Origin: Halobacillus dabanensis
Lineage (GTDB): Bacteria > Bacillota > Bacilli > Bacillales > Halobacillaceae
Length of the DNA stretch: 64,000 nucleotides
NCBI RefSeq assembly: GCF_900114165.1
Contig: NZ_FOSB01000011.1
Coordinates: 62,001-126,000 of the forward strand
Direction of reading: 5' to 3'
Part shown: positions 52,605-60,612 of the stretch, piece after piece
Layout: every line of letters starts with the position of its first letter
How positions within the stretch are numbered: position 1 is the first letter of the stretch
Translations under genes and position numbers: made by a program
Notes under the pieces: generated by a model
The model's input: the letters and a program-made list of their open reading frames with translations, nothing else
What the model was told of the DNA's origin: nothing
Database searches by the model: none

Positions 52605-53680
52605 AACGGTTAGCTATACTATCGATTTCCACGCTTCTGTTCTTAACCTCCTGTTTTTTACAAGAAGAAATAGTCGATGACATAAGTATGGTGACAGTGA
52701 TTGGATTTGATAAAGGGGAGGGAGAGAAAATATTGGCTACCATAAATGTCCCTTTTCATCAGTCCAATATAGAAGTCATAAATAAAACATATCAAACCGA
52801 AGCTGTTTTCACAAAGGATGCGACAGACATCGGAACGAGTAAATCGGACACTCCGATGGTGATCGCCCAAAATGAAGTGTTGATTTTCAGCAAAGAGTTA
52901 GCCGAAGAGAACCTTATGGATTATCTGGATTCCTATCAAAGAGACCCAAGTATTAGTACTCGGTTATTCGTCGCGGTTGCTGAAGATAAAAGTGCCCCAT
53001 TAATTGCTAGGAATAACTCCATAAACCAGGATATAGGTGTGCTGATAGGGAAAATGTTCAGAAACAATATTGAGAGGAACTTTTTACCCCAGACAAATCT
53101 CCATCTATTTTTATATGACTATTACCAACCAGGGAGAGATCCCTTTCTACCGATCATTTCCAAAGATGAAGAGCAGTATCAAGTAAAGGGGATCAGTTTC
53201 TTTAAGGGTGCGACATACAAAGGTGAAATAGAATTTGGGTACGAGACAATGGTATTTCGGCAGCTAAGAGAGTCTTTTAGCCATGGCGCCTATACTTTTG
53301 AGACAAAAGATCAAGAGTGGGCATCGATTCAAAATGTATCATCTAAAAAGTCCGTGGACGTTGTTCTTCCTCCTGGTGAAAAACCAACGATAAAAATCAA
53401 TGTTAAGATGAATGGTTTCTTAAGGGAATATTCGGGCGAAAAAATCGAGGAAAAAACAATCAAAGAAATCAGTAAGCAAATGGAAGATAGTATTAAAGAA
53501 AAGTCGACCGAATTATTGGGCATGTTCGAAGAGTGGGGGGTAGATCCATTAGGCTTAGGAAATGAAATAAGAAAAAATAAGCGAGGATGGAAAGAGAAAG
53601 AGTGGGAACCTATCTACGAAAAAGTTAATGTGGATGTGAACATCAATGTGACGATCAAAGAAACAGGTGTTACATCTTAG
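52601..53680 (+). CDS. Spore germinant receptor subunit C lipoprotein (Ger(x)C family)
   Basis: 359 residues. The lipoprotein signal ends in LFLTSC, with the lipid cysteine at residue 18. ISMVTVIGFDKGEGEKILATINVPF, TPMVIAQNEVLIFSKELAEENL and the C-terminal WGVDPLGLGNEIR and VDVNINVTIKETG match GerC. It has the usual three-domain layout and is tethered to the outer face of the inner spore membrane. It overlaps gerB by 4 bases. Confidence 0.93.
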   Translation: MKRLAILSISTLLFLTSCFLQEEIVDDISMVTVIGFDKGEGEKILATINVPFHQSNIEVINKTYQTEAVFTKDATDIGTSKSDTPMVIAQNEVLIFSKELAEENLMDYLDSYQRDPSISTRLFVAVAEDKSAPLIARNNSINQDIGVLIGKMFRNNIERNFLPQTNLHLFLYDYYQPGRDPFLPIISKDEEQYQVKGISFFKGATYKGEIEFGYETMVFRQLRESFSHGAYTFETKDQEWASIQNVSSKKSVDVVLPPGEKPTIKINVKMNGFLREYSGEKIEEKTIKEISKQMEDSIKEKSTELLGMFEEWGVDPLGLGNEIRKNKRGWKEKEWEPIYEKVNVDVNINVTIKETGVTS

Positions 53681-53764
53681 TAGAGTTCCTCTAGGATTCA
53701 CTAAGTTTTACCCACCCACGACATTCCTCTTTAATACTTTTAAAAGGCAAACATCAATTTTAAG

Positions 53765-53813
53765 CCGGTGCTTGATCGTTCTCCGTTATTGATGCCGGAG
53801 AGCGGGGCTCACG
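53765..53813. repeat. Decayed REP/REPIN-like palindrome
   Basis: CCGGTGCTTGATCGTTCTCC, GTTATTGATGCC and GGAGAGCGGGGCTCACG keep the outline and the CTCC/GGAG inner stem of the family. The outer arms are mutated. Confidence 0.5.
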
Positions 53814-53945
53814 TACTATTTAAGTGTGAAACAGCCCAAGAGATTCCCCCCTTTTTATGATGGATACCTAAAATTCAGGTTAGTTTACTTCTTTCCAGGG
53901 AAGGAAATAAAAGAGTTAAACTCTTAGGGATAGAATGGTGATCAT

Positions 53946-55343
53946 ATGGGGTTCTTTTATTTTCTAAAGAAATATTTTAAAATGTCGAAACGTCAACGGA
54001 AAAGTGAATTAAAATCAACGCTTTGGTTCATGCCCCTATGGTATATCGTTGGAGCGATCGGTTTATCCGCTTTTACTTTTTACCTTGATTATGAAGTGGA
54101 TCTCAGTTTATACTTCCCACCTGCGATTGGTTTCAGCGGAGAGACCCTGCAAGTACTTTTGAGTGCACTCGTAGGTGGAGTACTCACCTTAAGCGCTTTT
54201 ACAATAAACTCCCTGCTAGTCGCTCTGACGACGTTTAGCGGGCAGTTTTCGTCTAAAATGCTTGTGAACTTTGTCAGTGACAGGGCGACCCAGCATGTAC
54301 TCGGTATTTTTAACGGCAGTTTCATTTATGTGCTCTTAAACTTCTTATACGTCACTCATGAGGAAGAGGAGTATATTGTCGCAACACCGGTTTTGTCCAT
54401 TTTGACAGCTATCACGGCTGCTGTTACCTTTATATATTTTATCAACCATACAACCACCTGGATGCAGGTGCATAATATCAGCTTCAATATGAATGATAAA
54501 TCGAAATCCGTTCAGTCGGCTCTGGAAAAGGAACTAAAGCCTTACCGCCTTGAGAAGGAAGTAGAAAGGGAATCTCTGCCATCTGAGTCTAATGGAAAAG
54601 TAATAAAATCAATCGAATCTGGTTATCTTCAAGTCGCTGACTTTTCAAGATTGATCAAGCAGGCGAAAAGAGACAACAGCCTCCTGAGATTTGAAGCCCG
54701 GATCGGGGAATTTGTACTGGAAGGAACTCCACTGCTGACCTATTGGGAATACGGGCACCCCCTTCGTCCTGACCATTACTTCAAATCCATCGAAATCGGG
54801 GTCAAACAAACAGAAATCCAAGATCTGGAGTATGGGGTGAATAAACTTGCCGAAGTAGCCATCAAGGCTTTAGGCCATAATGACCCTCTTACGGTTACGA
54901 ATACCATTCATCAGATTGCTGATTTATTGAAAAGCATAGGCAAGTCTACGAATTTTTCTCCTTATCTTTTCGACCGGGATGAAGAGCTGCGTGTCATTTT
55001 GAATCAAAAAAGCTTCCGGTATTACCTGCATAAGGGATTTGCTTCGATTCGTGAGTATGCGAATCAGAATTCGACAATAATGACAGAGCTGATAACGATG
55101 GTTTCGCTGCTGAGTAAAACGATGGACAAGGAGGTACACAATGATCTTTGGGAATTCGCCCATCAGACCATTTTAGGATTTGATAAGTATAGCCTGTACG
55201 AAAATGACTGCTTGTATATTTTAGAGCAATTAGCCGAACTTGCTAAAACTACAGGCAATCAAGAGGATTATCTTTTCCTGCTTGAATATATGCTGGAGCG
55301 GGTCAGTTCGAAGGGGGCGTCCAAGGTGCCTTCTTCTTCCTAA
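53946..55343 (+). CDS. DUF2254 membrane protein (copy 2)
   Basis: 465 residues with the same architecture as the gene at 43398. SALVGGVLTLSAFTINSLLVALTTFSGQFSSKMLVNFVSDRATQHVLGIFNGSF corresponds block for block, and the soluble part has ESGYLQVADF, GVKQTEIQDLEYGVNKLAEVAIKALGHNDPLTVTNTIHQIADLL. The two are clearly paralogues but diverged over most of their length. The function is unknown. The ATG follows GAATGGTGATCAT with no strong AGGAGG. It is the last plus-strand gene before a bidirectional terminator. Confidence 0.85.
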   Translation: MGFFYFLKKYFKMSKRQRKSELKSTLWFMPLWYIVGAIGLSAFTFYLDYEVDLSLYFPPAIGFSGETLQVLLSALVGGVLTLSAFTINSLLVALTTFSGQFSSKMLVNFVSDRATQHVLGIFNGSFIYVLLNFLYVTHEEEEYIVATPVLSILTAITAAVTFIYFINHTTTWMQVHNISFNMNDKSKSVQSALEKELKPYRLEKEVERESLPSESNGKVIKSIESGYLQVADFSRLIKQAKRDNSLLRFEARIGEFVLEGTPLLTYWEYGHPLRPDHYFKSIEIGVKQTEIQDLEYGVNKLAEVAIKALGHNDPLTVTNTIHQIADLLKSIGKSTNFSPYLFDRDEELRVILNQKSFRYYLHKGFASIREYANQNSTIMTELITMVSLLSKTMDKEVHNDLWEFAHQTILGFDKYSLYENDCLYILEQLAELAKTTGNQEDYLFLLEYMLERVSSKGASKVPSSS

Positions 55344-55363
55344 GCCCTGTAAGTGAACGATAT

Positions 55364-55394
55364 AAAAAAGGCGCTGAATTAGCGCCTTTTTTTA
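55364..55394. terminator. Bidirectional terminator between convergent genes
   Basis: AAAAAAGGCGCT and AGCGCCTTTTTTT are perfectly complementary with a 5-base loop, and A and T runs lie on both sides. Confidence 0.92.
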
Positions 55395-56378
55395 ATAGTG
55401 GAGGATCTTAGCTTTTTTGAATGCAACAATCGAATCATAGACGACAGACGATATAATCGATAGTACGATCACCCATAGCATCACATATGGATATACTTGA
55501 ATGGATGAAATGGATATATCAAATCTTTCGGAAAGGTAAGTCATGAATGCCGGATTGAATAAGGAACTTCGACTGGCAAATAGGATAAGAAACACAAGGA
55601 ATAGGAAATGGAAAGAAGCGTTCACGATCGCTAAAGTCCTGTTCCAGTGTCTCTGCCTCCATTTGTAGACGATCACAGCGAGCTTTGCTGCTACTAATAG
55701 GACGACAAAAGGAAGGAATGAGCGTAGAACATCTTCCTTGAACACCGGGATGCCATCAGGACCGATTCCATTTGCAGCTGTAATAAATAGAATGGTTAAA
55801 GCGAACGTCCAAAAGAGACGGAAGTAAATCGCCGATTTGCTAATCGATTTATTCACCGGTGCTGTAATATTGTGGCCTAAGTCCTCCGGTTTCCAGGGCT
55901 TTCCGGTAAGAGCAGAAGAATTTTCGTCACGATTGACACCGATCCACTCCAGGAAAACGAGCACAAGCATTCCCCAGAAAAAGACATGTGCCGCTAGATT
56001 AAATATGGCTCCGATTAAATCCCAACTGATGGTCGTGATTAGGGCGAAGAGTCCGCTTTCGTCCGTATAGGCTGCCATGATCCCTGTAACTGCTATAACA
56101 AGAGCCATCACGAGGAATACAAACCCTCCTGCTTTTAAGGAAGAAATAAAAAAGTCATACACTTGCTGGCCAAACAAGGTAGAAGGGTGCTCTCTGTACT
56201 GGCGTGCCATTTTGGCGGGGTCCCCGAACTCTGCTAATACCTCTTTTTCCTCTTCTTCGGTATAGTCTTCTGGAAGCATATCCATGATCGATGACTTTAA
56301 TTCGAGCGCCACATCTGCCTGTGTTTTGGAAGGCAGACGATACGTTACTTCATGTATATATTGATCAATCTTTTTCAT
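55392..56378 (-). CDS. HAAS-domain membrane protein partnered with PadR regulator
   Basis: The start is the ATG at 56378, with GGAAGGAGAAG upstream. A frame from 56405 is possible but unsupported. The 328 residues open with a HAAS/permease-prefix domain (YIHEVTYRLPSKTQADVALELKSSIMDML, AEFGDPAKMARQYRE), then about seven helices. HAAS-type genes almost always sit next to PadR genes, and this one overlaps the PadR gene by 14 bases. It is thought to be an envelope-stress or transport component. The function is unproven. Confidence 0.8.
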   Translation of the reverse strand: MKKIDQYIHEVTYRLPSKTQADVALELKSSIMDMLPEDYTEEEEKEVLAEFGDPAKMARQYREHPSTLFGQQVYDFFISSLKAGGFVFLVMALVIAVTGIMAAYTDESGLFALITTISWDLIGAIFNLAAHVFFWGMLVLVFLEWIGVNRDENSSALTGKPWKPEDLGHNITAPVNKSISKSAIYFRLFWTFALTILFITAANGIGPDGIPVFKEDVLRSFLPFVVLLVAAKLAVIVYKWRQRHWNRTLAIVNASFHFLFLVFLILFASRSSLFNPAFMTYLSERFDISISSIQVYPYVMLWVIVLSIISSVVYDSIVAFKKAKILHY

Positions 56379-56712
56379 TATTTTCTTCTCCTTCCAATAA
56401 AGCATTAAGATCTTCCGTCGTCCTCTGCCAGATAACTTTCAGCTCTTGAAAAATCTCTTCGCCATATTCACTTAGTACATAATATTTCCGCGGCCGACTT
56501 TCCGAAGTATCCCAACTACTTGAAACCACATCCTGCTTTTCCAAACGGCGGAGCAGCGGATAGAGGGTGCTTTGATCAATCTTCATCCCGTATTCATCTA
56601 AACGCTGAACCAAAGAGTAGCCATACTGCGGGCTTTTCAACTGACTTAGTACGGCCAGTGTCAACGACCCTCTCCGCAATTCGGTTGTCAGCGAATGCAA
56701 TAAATCACCCAT
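56365..56712 (-). CDS. PadR-family transcriptional regulator
   Basis: 115 residues. It starts LTTELRRGSLTLAVLSQLKSPQYGYSLVQRL and has IDQSTLYPLLRRLEKQDVVSSSW and RPRKYYVLSEYGEEIFQEL, the winged-helix PadR pattern (PadR-s1 short type). It likely represses its own operon. The upstream DNA holds nested inverted repeats. The gene overlaps the HAAS membrane gene, so the two are co-translated. Confidence 0.92.
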   Translation of the reverse strand: MGDLLHSLTTELRRGSLTLAVLSQLKSPQYGYSLVQRLDEYGMKIDQSTLYPLLRRLEKQDVVSSSWDTSESRPRKYYVLSEYGEEIFQELKVIWQRTTEDLNALLEGEENNEKD

Positions 56713-56730
56713 ACGATCACCTCATTTTCT

Positions 56731-56784
56731 TATACTGTATATAATACACCATTGTATGTAACATATCAAAAGGTGATGTATTAT
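56731..56784 (-). promoter_or_regulatory. Candidate PadR operator/promoter
   Basis: ATACTGTAT (56732-56740) is a short palindrome. ATAATACA (56741-56748) and TGTATTAT (56777-56784) form a second, wider inverted repeat with ATGTAACAT in between. PadR operators are commonly of this AT-rich inverted type. Confidence 0.4.
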
Positions 56785-56989
56785 ATTGGTGATAGTAAGG
56801 AGTGAGGTCCATTTATTGTTATGAAAGATTGATCCATTAACGTCTGTTTTCTTTGGAGAAAGGAAAATATGAATCATTGGTGGGTACGGAAGTAAGAGGT
56901 TTTAGTTAGGACTTATACAACTTTTAATGGAAGCTAAGCCTCCATTATTGAGGGGTTCTGATACGCGTAAATGCTTCACTGAATATGCG

Positions 56990-57036
56990 TTCCTGCCGCT
57001 CTCTGACTCCTTTTAACGAAGTGGAGCGGGCGCTGA
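56990..57036. repeat. Relic of the REP-like palindrome
   Basis: TCCTGCCGCTCTCTGACTCC, TTTTAACG and AAGTGGAGCGGGCGCTGA keep the order and part of the inner stem of the repeat family. The remainder of the gap 56713-57149 shows no gene. Confidence 0.35.
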
Positions 57037-57149
57037 TTAAATATGGAAATTTATGATACACTAAAGTTAACTGGTTGCTGAAATACATATTTATCCAATT
57101 TAAAGAGAAGAGAAGTTTTATTGACAATTCGTAAAAGGAGTGGATTCAA

Positions 57150-57593
57150 ATGGTCGGGGTAGAAATTGATCTGGTTGTGAAAGATAGCTTAAAAGCACTG
57201 GAATTATATGAAAAGATATTTGAGATCGAAAGAGTAGAAGTTACCGACTTTCCAAGAGGGGAAAACGAAGTGATTTTTACACTTTATGGTGTTCGCTTTC
57301 ATATGTTGGATGAAAACCCGGAATTCCATTTGATCGCACCAACGCCGGAGGATCCTAAAACCCTATGGTTCAACATCACGGTCCCGGATATCGAGGGAAC
57401 CTATAAAAAGGCAATGGATTCAGGTTGCGAAGAAGTGCAGCCAGTGACGGAATTAACGGAATACGGAGTATCGAATGCCATATTCATGGATTCCTTTGGT
57501 TATCTATGGATGCTGCACCAAGTCCACAACGAAGTGAGCTTTGAAGAGCGGAAACGTCTTTGGGAGGAAGAAAAGGAGAACGGACATCGTTAA
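57150..57593 (+). CDS. VOC-family (glyoxalase-like) protein, PhnB type
   Basis: 147 residues with two beta-alpha-beta-beta-beta modules. EIDLVVKDSLKALELYEKIFEIERVEV and FTLYGVRFHMLDENPEF form the first, and FNITVPDIEGTYKKAMDSGCEEVQPVTEL and NAIFMDSFGYLWMLHQVH the second. The fold fits PhnB/3-demethylubiquinone-like VOC proteins of unknown activity. AAAAGGAGTGG precedes the ATG. Confidence 0.8.
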   Translation: MVGVEIDLVVKDSLKALELYEKIFEIERVEVTDFPRGENEVIFTLYGVRFHMLDENPEFHLIAPTPEDPKTLWFNITVPDIEGTYKKAMDSGCEEVQPVTELTEYGVSNAIFMDSFGYLWMLHQVHNEVSFEERKRLWEEEKENGHR

Positions 57594-57670
57594 TAACGTA
57601 GGGGGGGAAGGCAGCCGTTTTGTTTCTCTTCCTTTTTTGGATGGATGAATTTACGAAGGGGGACTTTTGC

Positions 57671-57892
57671 TTGCTTAAAACAGTTTTTGTCGCTTTCCTA
57701 TCGTTTATATTGGTTAGTTCCTTGTTGCTCTTCATTGGCTATGTTTTTGATATCACGGTATTTCAGTTTACTTTTTATGAAGAAACAGAGGCTGGGTTTG
57801 TGGCGGGGGGATCCGTCATACCATTTATGTTAGCGATCTTCGTCAGTTATTTTGTTGGCAATGCCTATCAGAGAAAGCGTCATAGTCATTGA
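57671..57892 (+). CDS. Small two-helix membrane protein
   Basis: The most likely start is TTG 57671, 9 bases after GAAGGGGG. An open frame extends back to 57620. The 73-residue product has helices LKTVFVAFLSFILVSSLLLFIGYVF and VAGGSVIPFMLAIFVSYFVG with an acidic segment between, and a basic tail (QRKRHSH). No family was recognised. Confidence 0.5.
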   Translation: MLKTVFVAFLSFILVSSLLLFIGYVFDITVFQFTFYEETEAGFVAGGSVIPFMLAIFVSYFVGNAYQRKRHSH

Positions 57893-58076
57893 GAGTGGGG
57901 GATCCAAGTAAGTTAATGTTCCATATGCTTGGCAATATAAAGGATACCGCCATTAGATGTGTGATAATGAGCAAACCTTATAGTAGTAAAATGTTCGGAT
58001 TGTATAGTAAGGGATTAAAATAAAATCGTGAACAATGATTGAAGAAAAAGTCAATTAAAACTACGGAGGGGTTACA

Positions 58077-58361
58077 GTGAGTTTGATTAGTAAAACTATG
58101 ACTGGAATAGGTTGGTTAATAATGGTTATCGCTGCTCTTATGCTTTTTAAGGCAGTTGGTTTGTTTACGGTAGGAACGAATGTTGACGGTGATGGTATAG
58201 GTATTCATTTTTTAGGTATGGAAATCAACGATAGAGTACCTGAGACAGAGATCCCTATGTATGCCACACAATTTTTGATGTATGGTTCGACTACTTTATT
58301 AATTGCTCTAATTATGTTTGTACCAGCTTTGTGGTATAGATTTAAAGTCAAAAGATCGTAA
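58077..58361 (+). CDS. Small two-helix membrane protein
   Basis: A GTG start at 58077 has GGAGGGGT 6 bases upstream. The 94 residues have an N-terminal helix (TGIGWLIMVIAALMLFKAVGLF), a 30-residue polar loop containing NVDGDGIGIHFLGMEIN, and a C-terminal helix (STTLLIALIMFVPALWYRF) with a basic tail. The family was not recognised. The gap after it (58362-58660) shows no gene. Confidence 0.55.
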   Translation: MSLISKTMTGIGWLIMVIAALMLFKAVGLFTVGTNVDGDGIGIHFLGMEINDRVPETEIPMYATQFLMYGSTTLLIALIMFVPALWYRFKVKRS

Positions 58362-58660
58362 ATAAGTTGGAATGGATAGTTATGTATAAGAGAGAAGATT
58401 TTTTACTAAATGGTGTGTCATTTTTTTAGATTCAGCTGTTTGTTCCACCAATCACCAAAACTTGTTTTTATTCATACCAAACTTACTTTTAATAGAATAC
58501 ATTCTCTACTGTCATAAATAATCAGTAATATGTTTGAAATGATCTACTGGGATATCTAACTGGAAATTAAAAGTATGGAGGAAATTCGTAAAGAGTTACT
58601 AGAGATTTTCTTCATCCAGATGAGAAAGCGTATAAATTTTCAATGTAAAAGGTGGATTAC

Positions 58661-59383
58661 ATGGAATTATTTCATTACCATTGGTGGACGGATCAAGTGG
58701 AATGTATGGAGGAATTTTATAATCAACTCGGCTTTGAAACTAAATTAAGGGTTGGTAAGTACAATGGGGAAATGCAAGCTTTTGACCCTCCATTGGAATG
58801 GGAAGATTTTAGAGATCGAGAAATAATATTTAGAATTGTTGAGGTGGTGAAAGGGCAAACGAATATTACTTTTGGACATGGGAATAGGGGTATTTTTGAC
58901 CACATTGGTGTTTTAGTGAACGAAACGGAGTACAGGCAAATCATCGATAAAGCTAAAAAAGAGAAATTGAGAATAAATGAAGGGGATCGAAGAACTTTCA
59001 TTTCTACTCCATGGAAATTCAGGATCGAATTGCAAAGAAGAAAAGATGTTGTGACTGATAAAGATCATACAATTATACATACCATGGATATCGGTTTGCC
59101 TTTTGATGTAAATCCGGAATTTCTGGCTAGTTTATTAGACCTTAAAATAATTCAACAGGATGACTCGCATGTAAAGATGGGGAACGAGAGGTGGAATATA
59201 AATTTTTATAACGAGAAGCATACTCGTTTGAATTCCGTCTATTTTTCAAAGGATGAATTCCATACAGTCGATCCAGTGGGAATTAAATTAATCGGTACCA
59301 TGGATCTTGGAAAATGCATGATACTTGAGAGTGATGTTATTGTTACACAAAAGGTAAACGTTCACATATTAGGGGGGATCTAA
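58661..59383 (+). CDS. VOC-like protein coupled to an MDR oxidoreductase
   Basis: The start is ATG 58661, with AAAGGTGG 6 bases upstream. The 240-residue protein has glyoxalase-like repeats: FHYHWWTDQVECMEEFYNQLGFETKLRV at the start, DHIGVLVNETEYRQIIDKAKKEKLRINEGDRRTF next, and HTMDIGLPFDVNPEFLASLLDLKII in the second half. Its stop overlaps the ATG of the oxidoreductase gene by one base, so the two are co-translated. Function unknown. Confidence 0.7.
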   Translation: MELFHYHWWTDQVECMEEFYNQLGFETKLRVGKYNGEMQAFDPPLEWEDFRDREIIFRIVEVVKGQTNITFGHGNRGIFDHIGVLVNETEYRQIIDKAKKEKLRINEGDRRTFISTPWKFRIELQRRKDVVTDKDHTIIHTMDIGLPFDVNPEFLASLLDLKIIQQDDSHVKMGNERWNINFYNEKHTRLNSVYFSKDEFHTVDPVGIKLIGTMDLGKCMILESDVIVTQKVNVHILGGI

Positions 59384-60348
59384 TGAGAGCTATCGTTCAA
59401 AATAAGTTCGGAGATGCTGACGTATTATTCCTAACTGATACAAGGGTTCCAGAAATCAAAGAAAATGAAGTATTGATAAAAACCGTATATACTAGCGTGA
59501 ATTATGCTGATATAAAAAAGCGCAAGGGCTTTAAAGGGTCATGTGACTTCCCTCTTACTTTGGGGTTAGATGCTGCTGGCACAATTGAAGTAGCAGGGAG
59601 TAAGTCTTCATTTTCTAAGGGTGATCGGGTCATTGCCTTTCCTACAGGGGGTTCTTATGCAGAATTTGTAAAAGCAAATAAACATCTTGTATTTAAAATA
59701 CCGGATCAGCTGACATTTGAACAGGCAGCTACTATGCCAACAGTATCTATATTATCCTATATTCTGTTTCATGAGATTGGACAAGTGAAAGAGACAGACA
59801 CAATTGTTATACATAGTGCTGCCGGCGGTGTTGGTTCCATGCTTTTACAATTAGCCAAACTATATGGTGCAAAGAAAGTTATAGCAACTATTGGCAGCTT
59901 TCAAAAAGAAGAATATGTGAAGGGACTAGGAGCAGATGTTGTTTGTACGTATGATACATTTAAGGAAGAGGTACTGAAACATTCCAATGATTTAGGTGCT
60001 AATGTAATTTTTGATTCCGTTGCTGGTGAAATTACGAGCAGAAGTTTAGATTGTTTAGCCCTTTATGGTACTCTTGTCCAGTTTGGAAATAGTAGTGGAA
60101 AACCAGGTTCATTTAAAACGAGTGATGTCCATAGTAGCTGTAGAAATGTTAAAGGCTTTAGCTTAGGTACAACAAGGAAGTATAAACCAGAACTTTTGGC
60201 ACCGATTGCCGAAGAAGTTATAAATCTATTTGCGTCTAAGAAACTTCATTTACCCATTGAGAAAGTCTTTGACCTAAGTGAAGCTTCAAGTGCACATCAA
60301 TTAATTGAAAGTCGTAATTATGAAGGTAAAGTGTTAATTGAAATTTAA
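59383..60348 (+). CDS. Quinone oxidoreductase-like MDR protein
   Basis: 321 residues. It starts MRAIVQNKFGDADVLFLTDTRVPEIKENEVLIKTVYTSVNYADIKKRKG, typical of the zeta-crystallin/quinone reductase branch of medium-chain dehydrogenases. The NADP(H) site HSAAGGVGSMLLQLAKLYGAKKVIAT is intact, and there is no structural-zinc cysteine cluster, as expected for this branch. It ends DLSEASSAHQLIESRNYEGKVLIEI. The substrate is unknown. The coupled VOC protein upstream may share its substrate. Confidence 0.88.
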   Translation: MRAIVQNKFGDADVLFLTDTRVPEIKENEVLIKTVYTSVNYADIKKRKGFKGSCDFPLTLGLDAAGTIEVAGSKSSFSKGDRVIAFPTGGSYAEFVKANKHLVFKIPDQLTFEQAATMPTVSILSYILFHEIGQVKETDTIVIHSAAGGVGSMLLQLAKLYGAKKVIATIGSFQKEEYVKGLGADVVCTYDTFKEEVLKHSNDLGANVIFDSVAGEITSRSLDCLALYGTLVQFGNSSGKPGSFKTSDVHSSCRNVKGFSLGTTRKYKPELLAPIAEEVINLFASKKLHLPIEKVFDLSEASSAHQLIESRNYEGKVLIEI

Positions 60349-60509
60349 AACTCCACAGTATTCCCTGTTATAAAACATATATCCAAAGAGATGGTAATAT
60401 CCAGGATTAAACAGCCGCTTGGACCTTTCTCAGATTAGGCTACTGCAATTCAGCTAAGAATGTTTTTAACAAACAGGCGAGTTCATTTTGAAAACACTTT
60501 TTTATTATT

Positions 60510-60559
60510 GTGCCTGACCCCCGCTCTGTTACCGCTTTATCGGAGTGGGGGTCAGGCAC
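60510..60559. repeat. REP/REPIN-like palindrome, best-preserved copy
   Basis: The left arm GTGCCTGACCCCCGCTC and the right arm GAGTGGGGGTCAGGCAC differ at one wobble pair. The loop is GTTACCGCTTTATC. It lies between the MDR gene and the MFS gene. Confidence 0.85.
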
Positions 60560-60612
60560 TGTTTGAATGTTTTGTGACATCTATGGAATTTTACAGGTGA
60601 TTTCCAATTTTT

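Noticed and set aside
2425-60559. The recurrent GTGCCTGACCCC sequences as a CRISPR array
   Set aside because: The copies are thousands of bases apart and palindromic, without regular spacers or cas genes.
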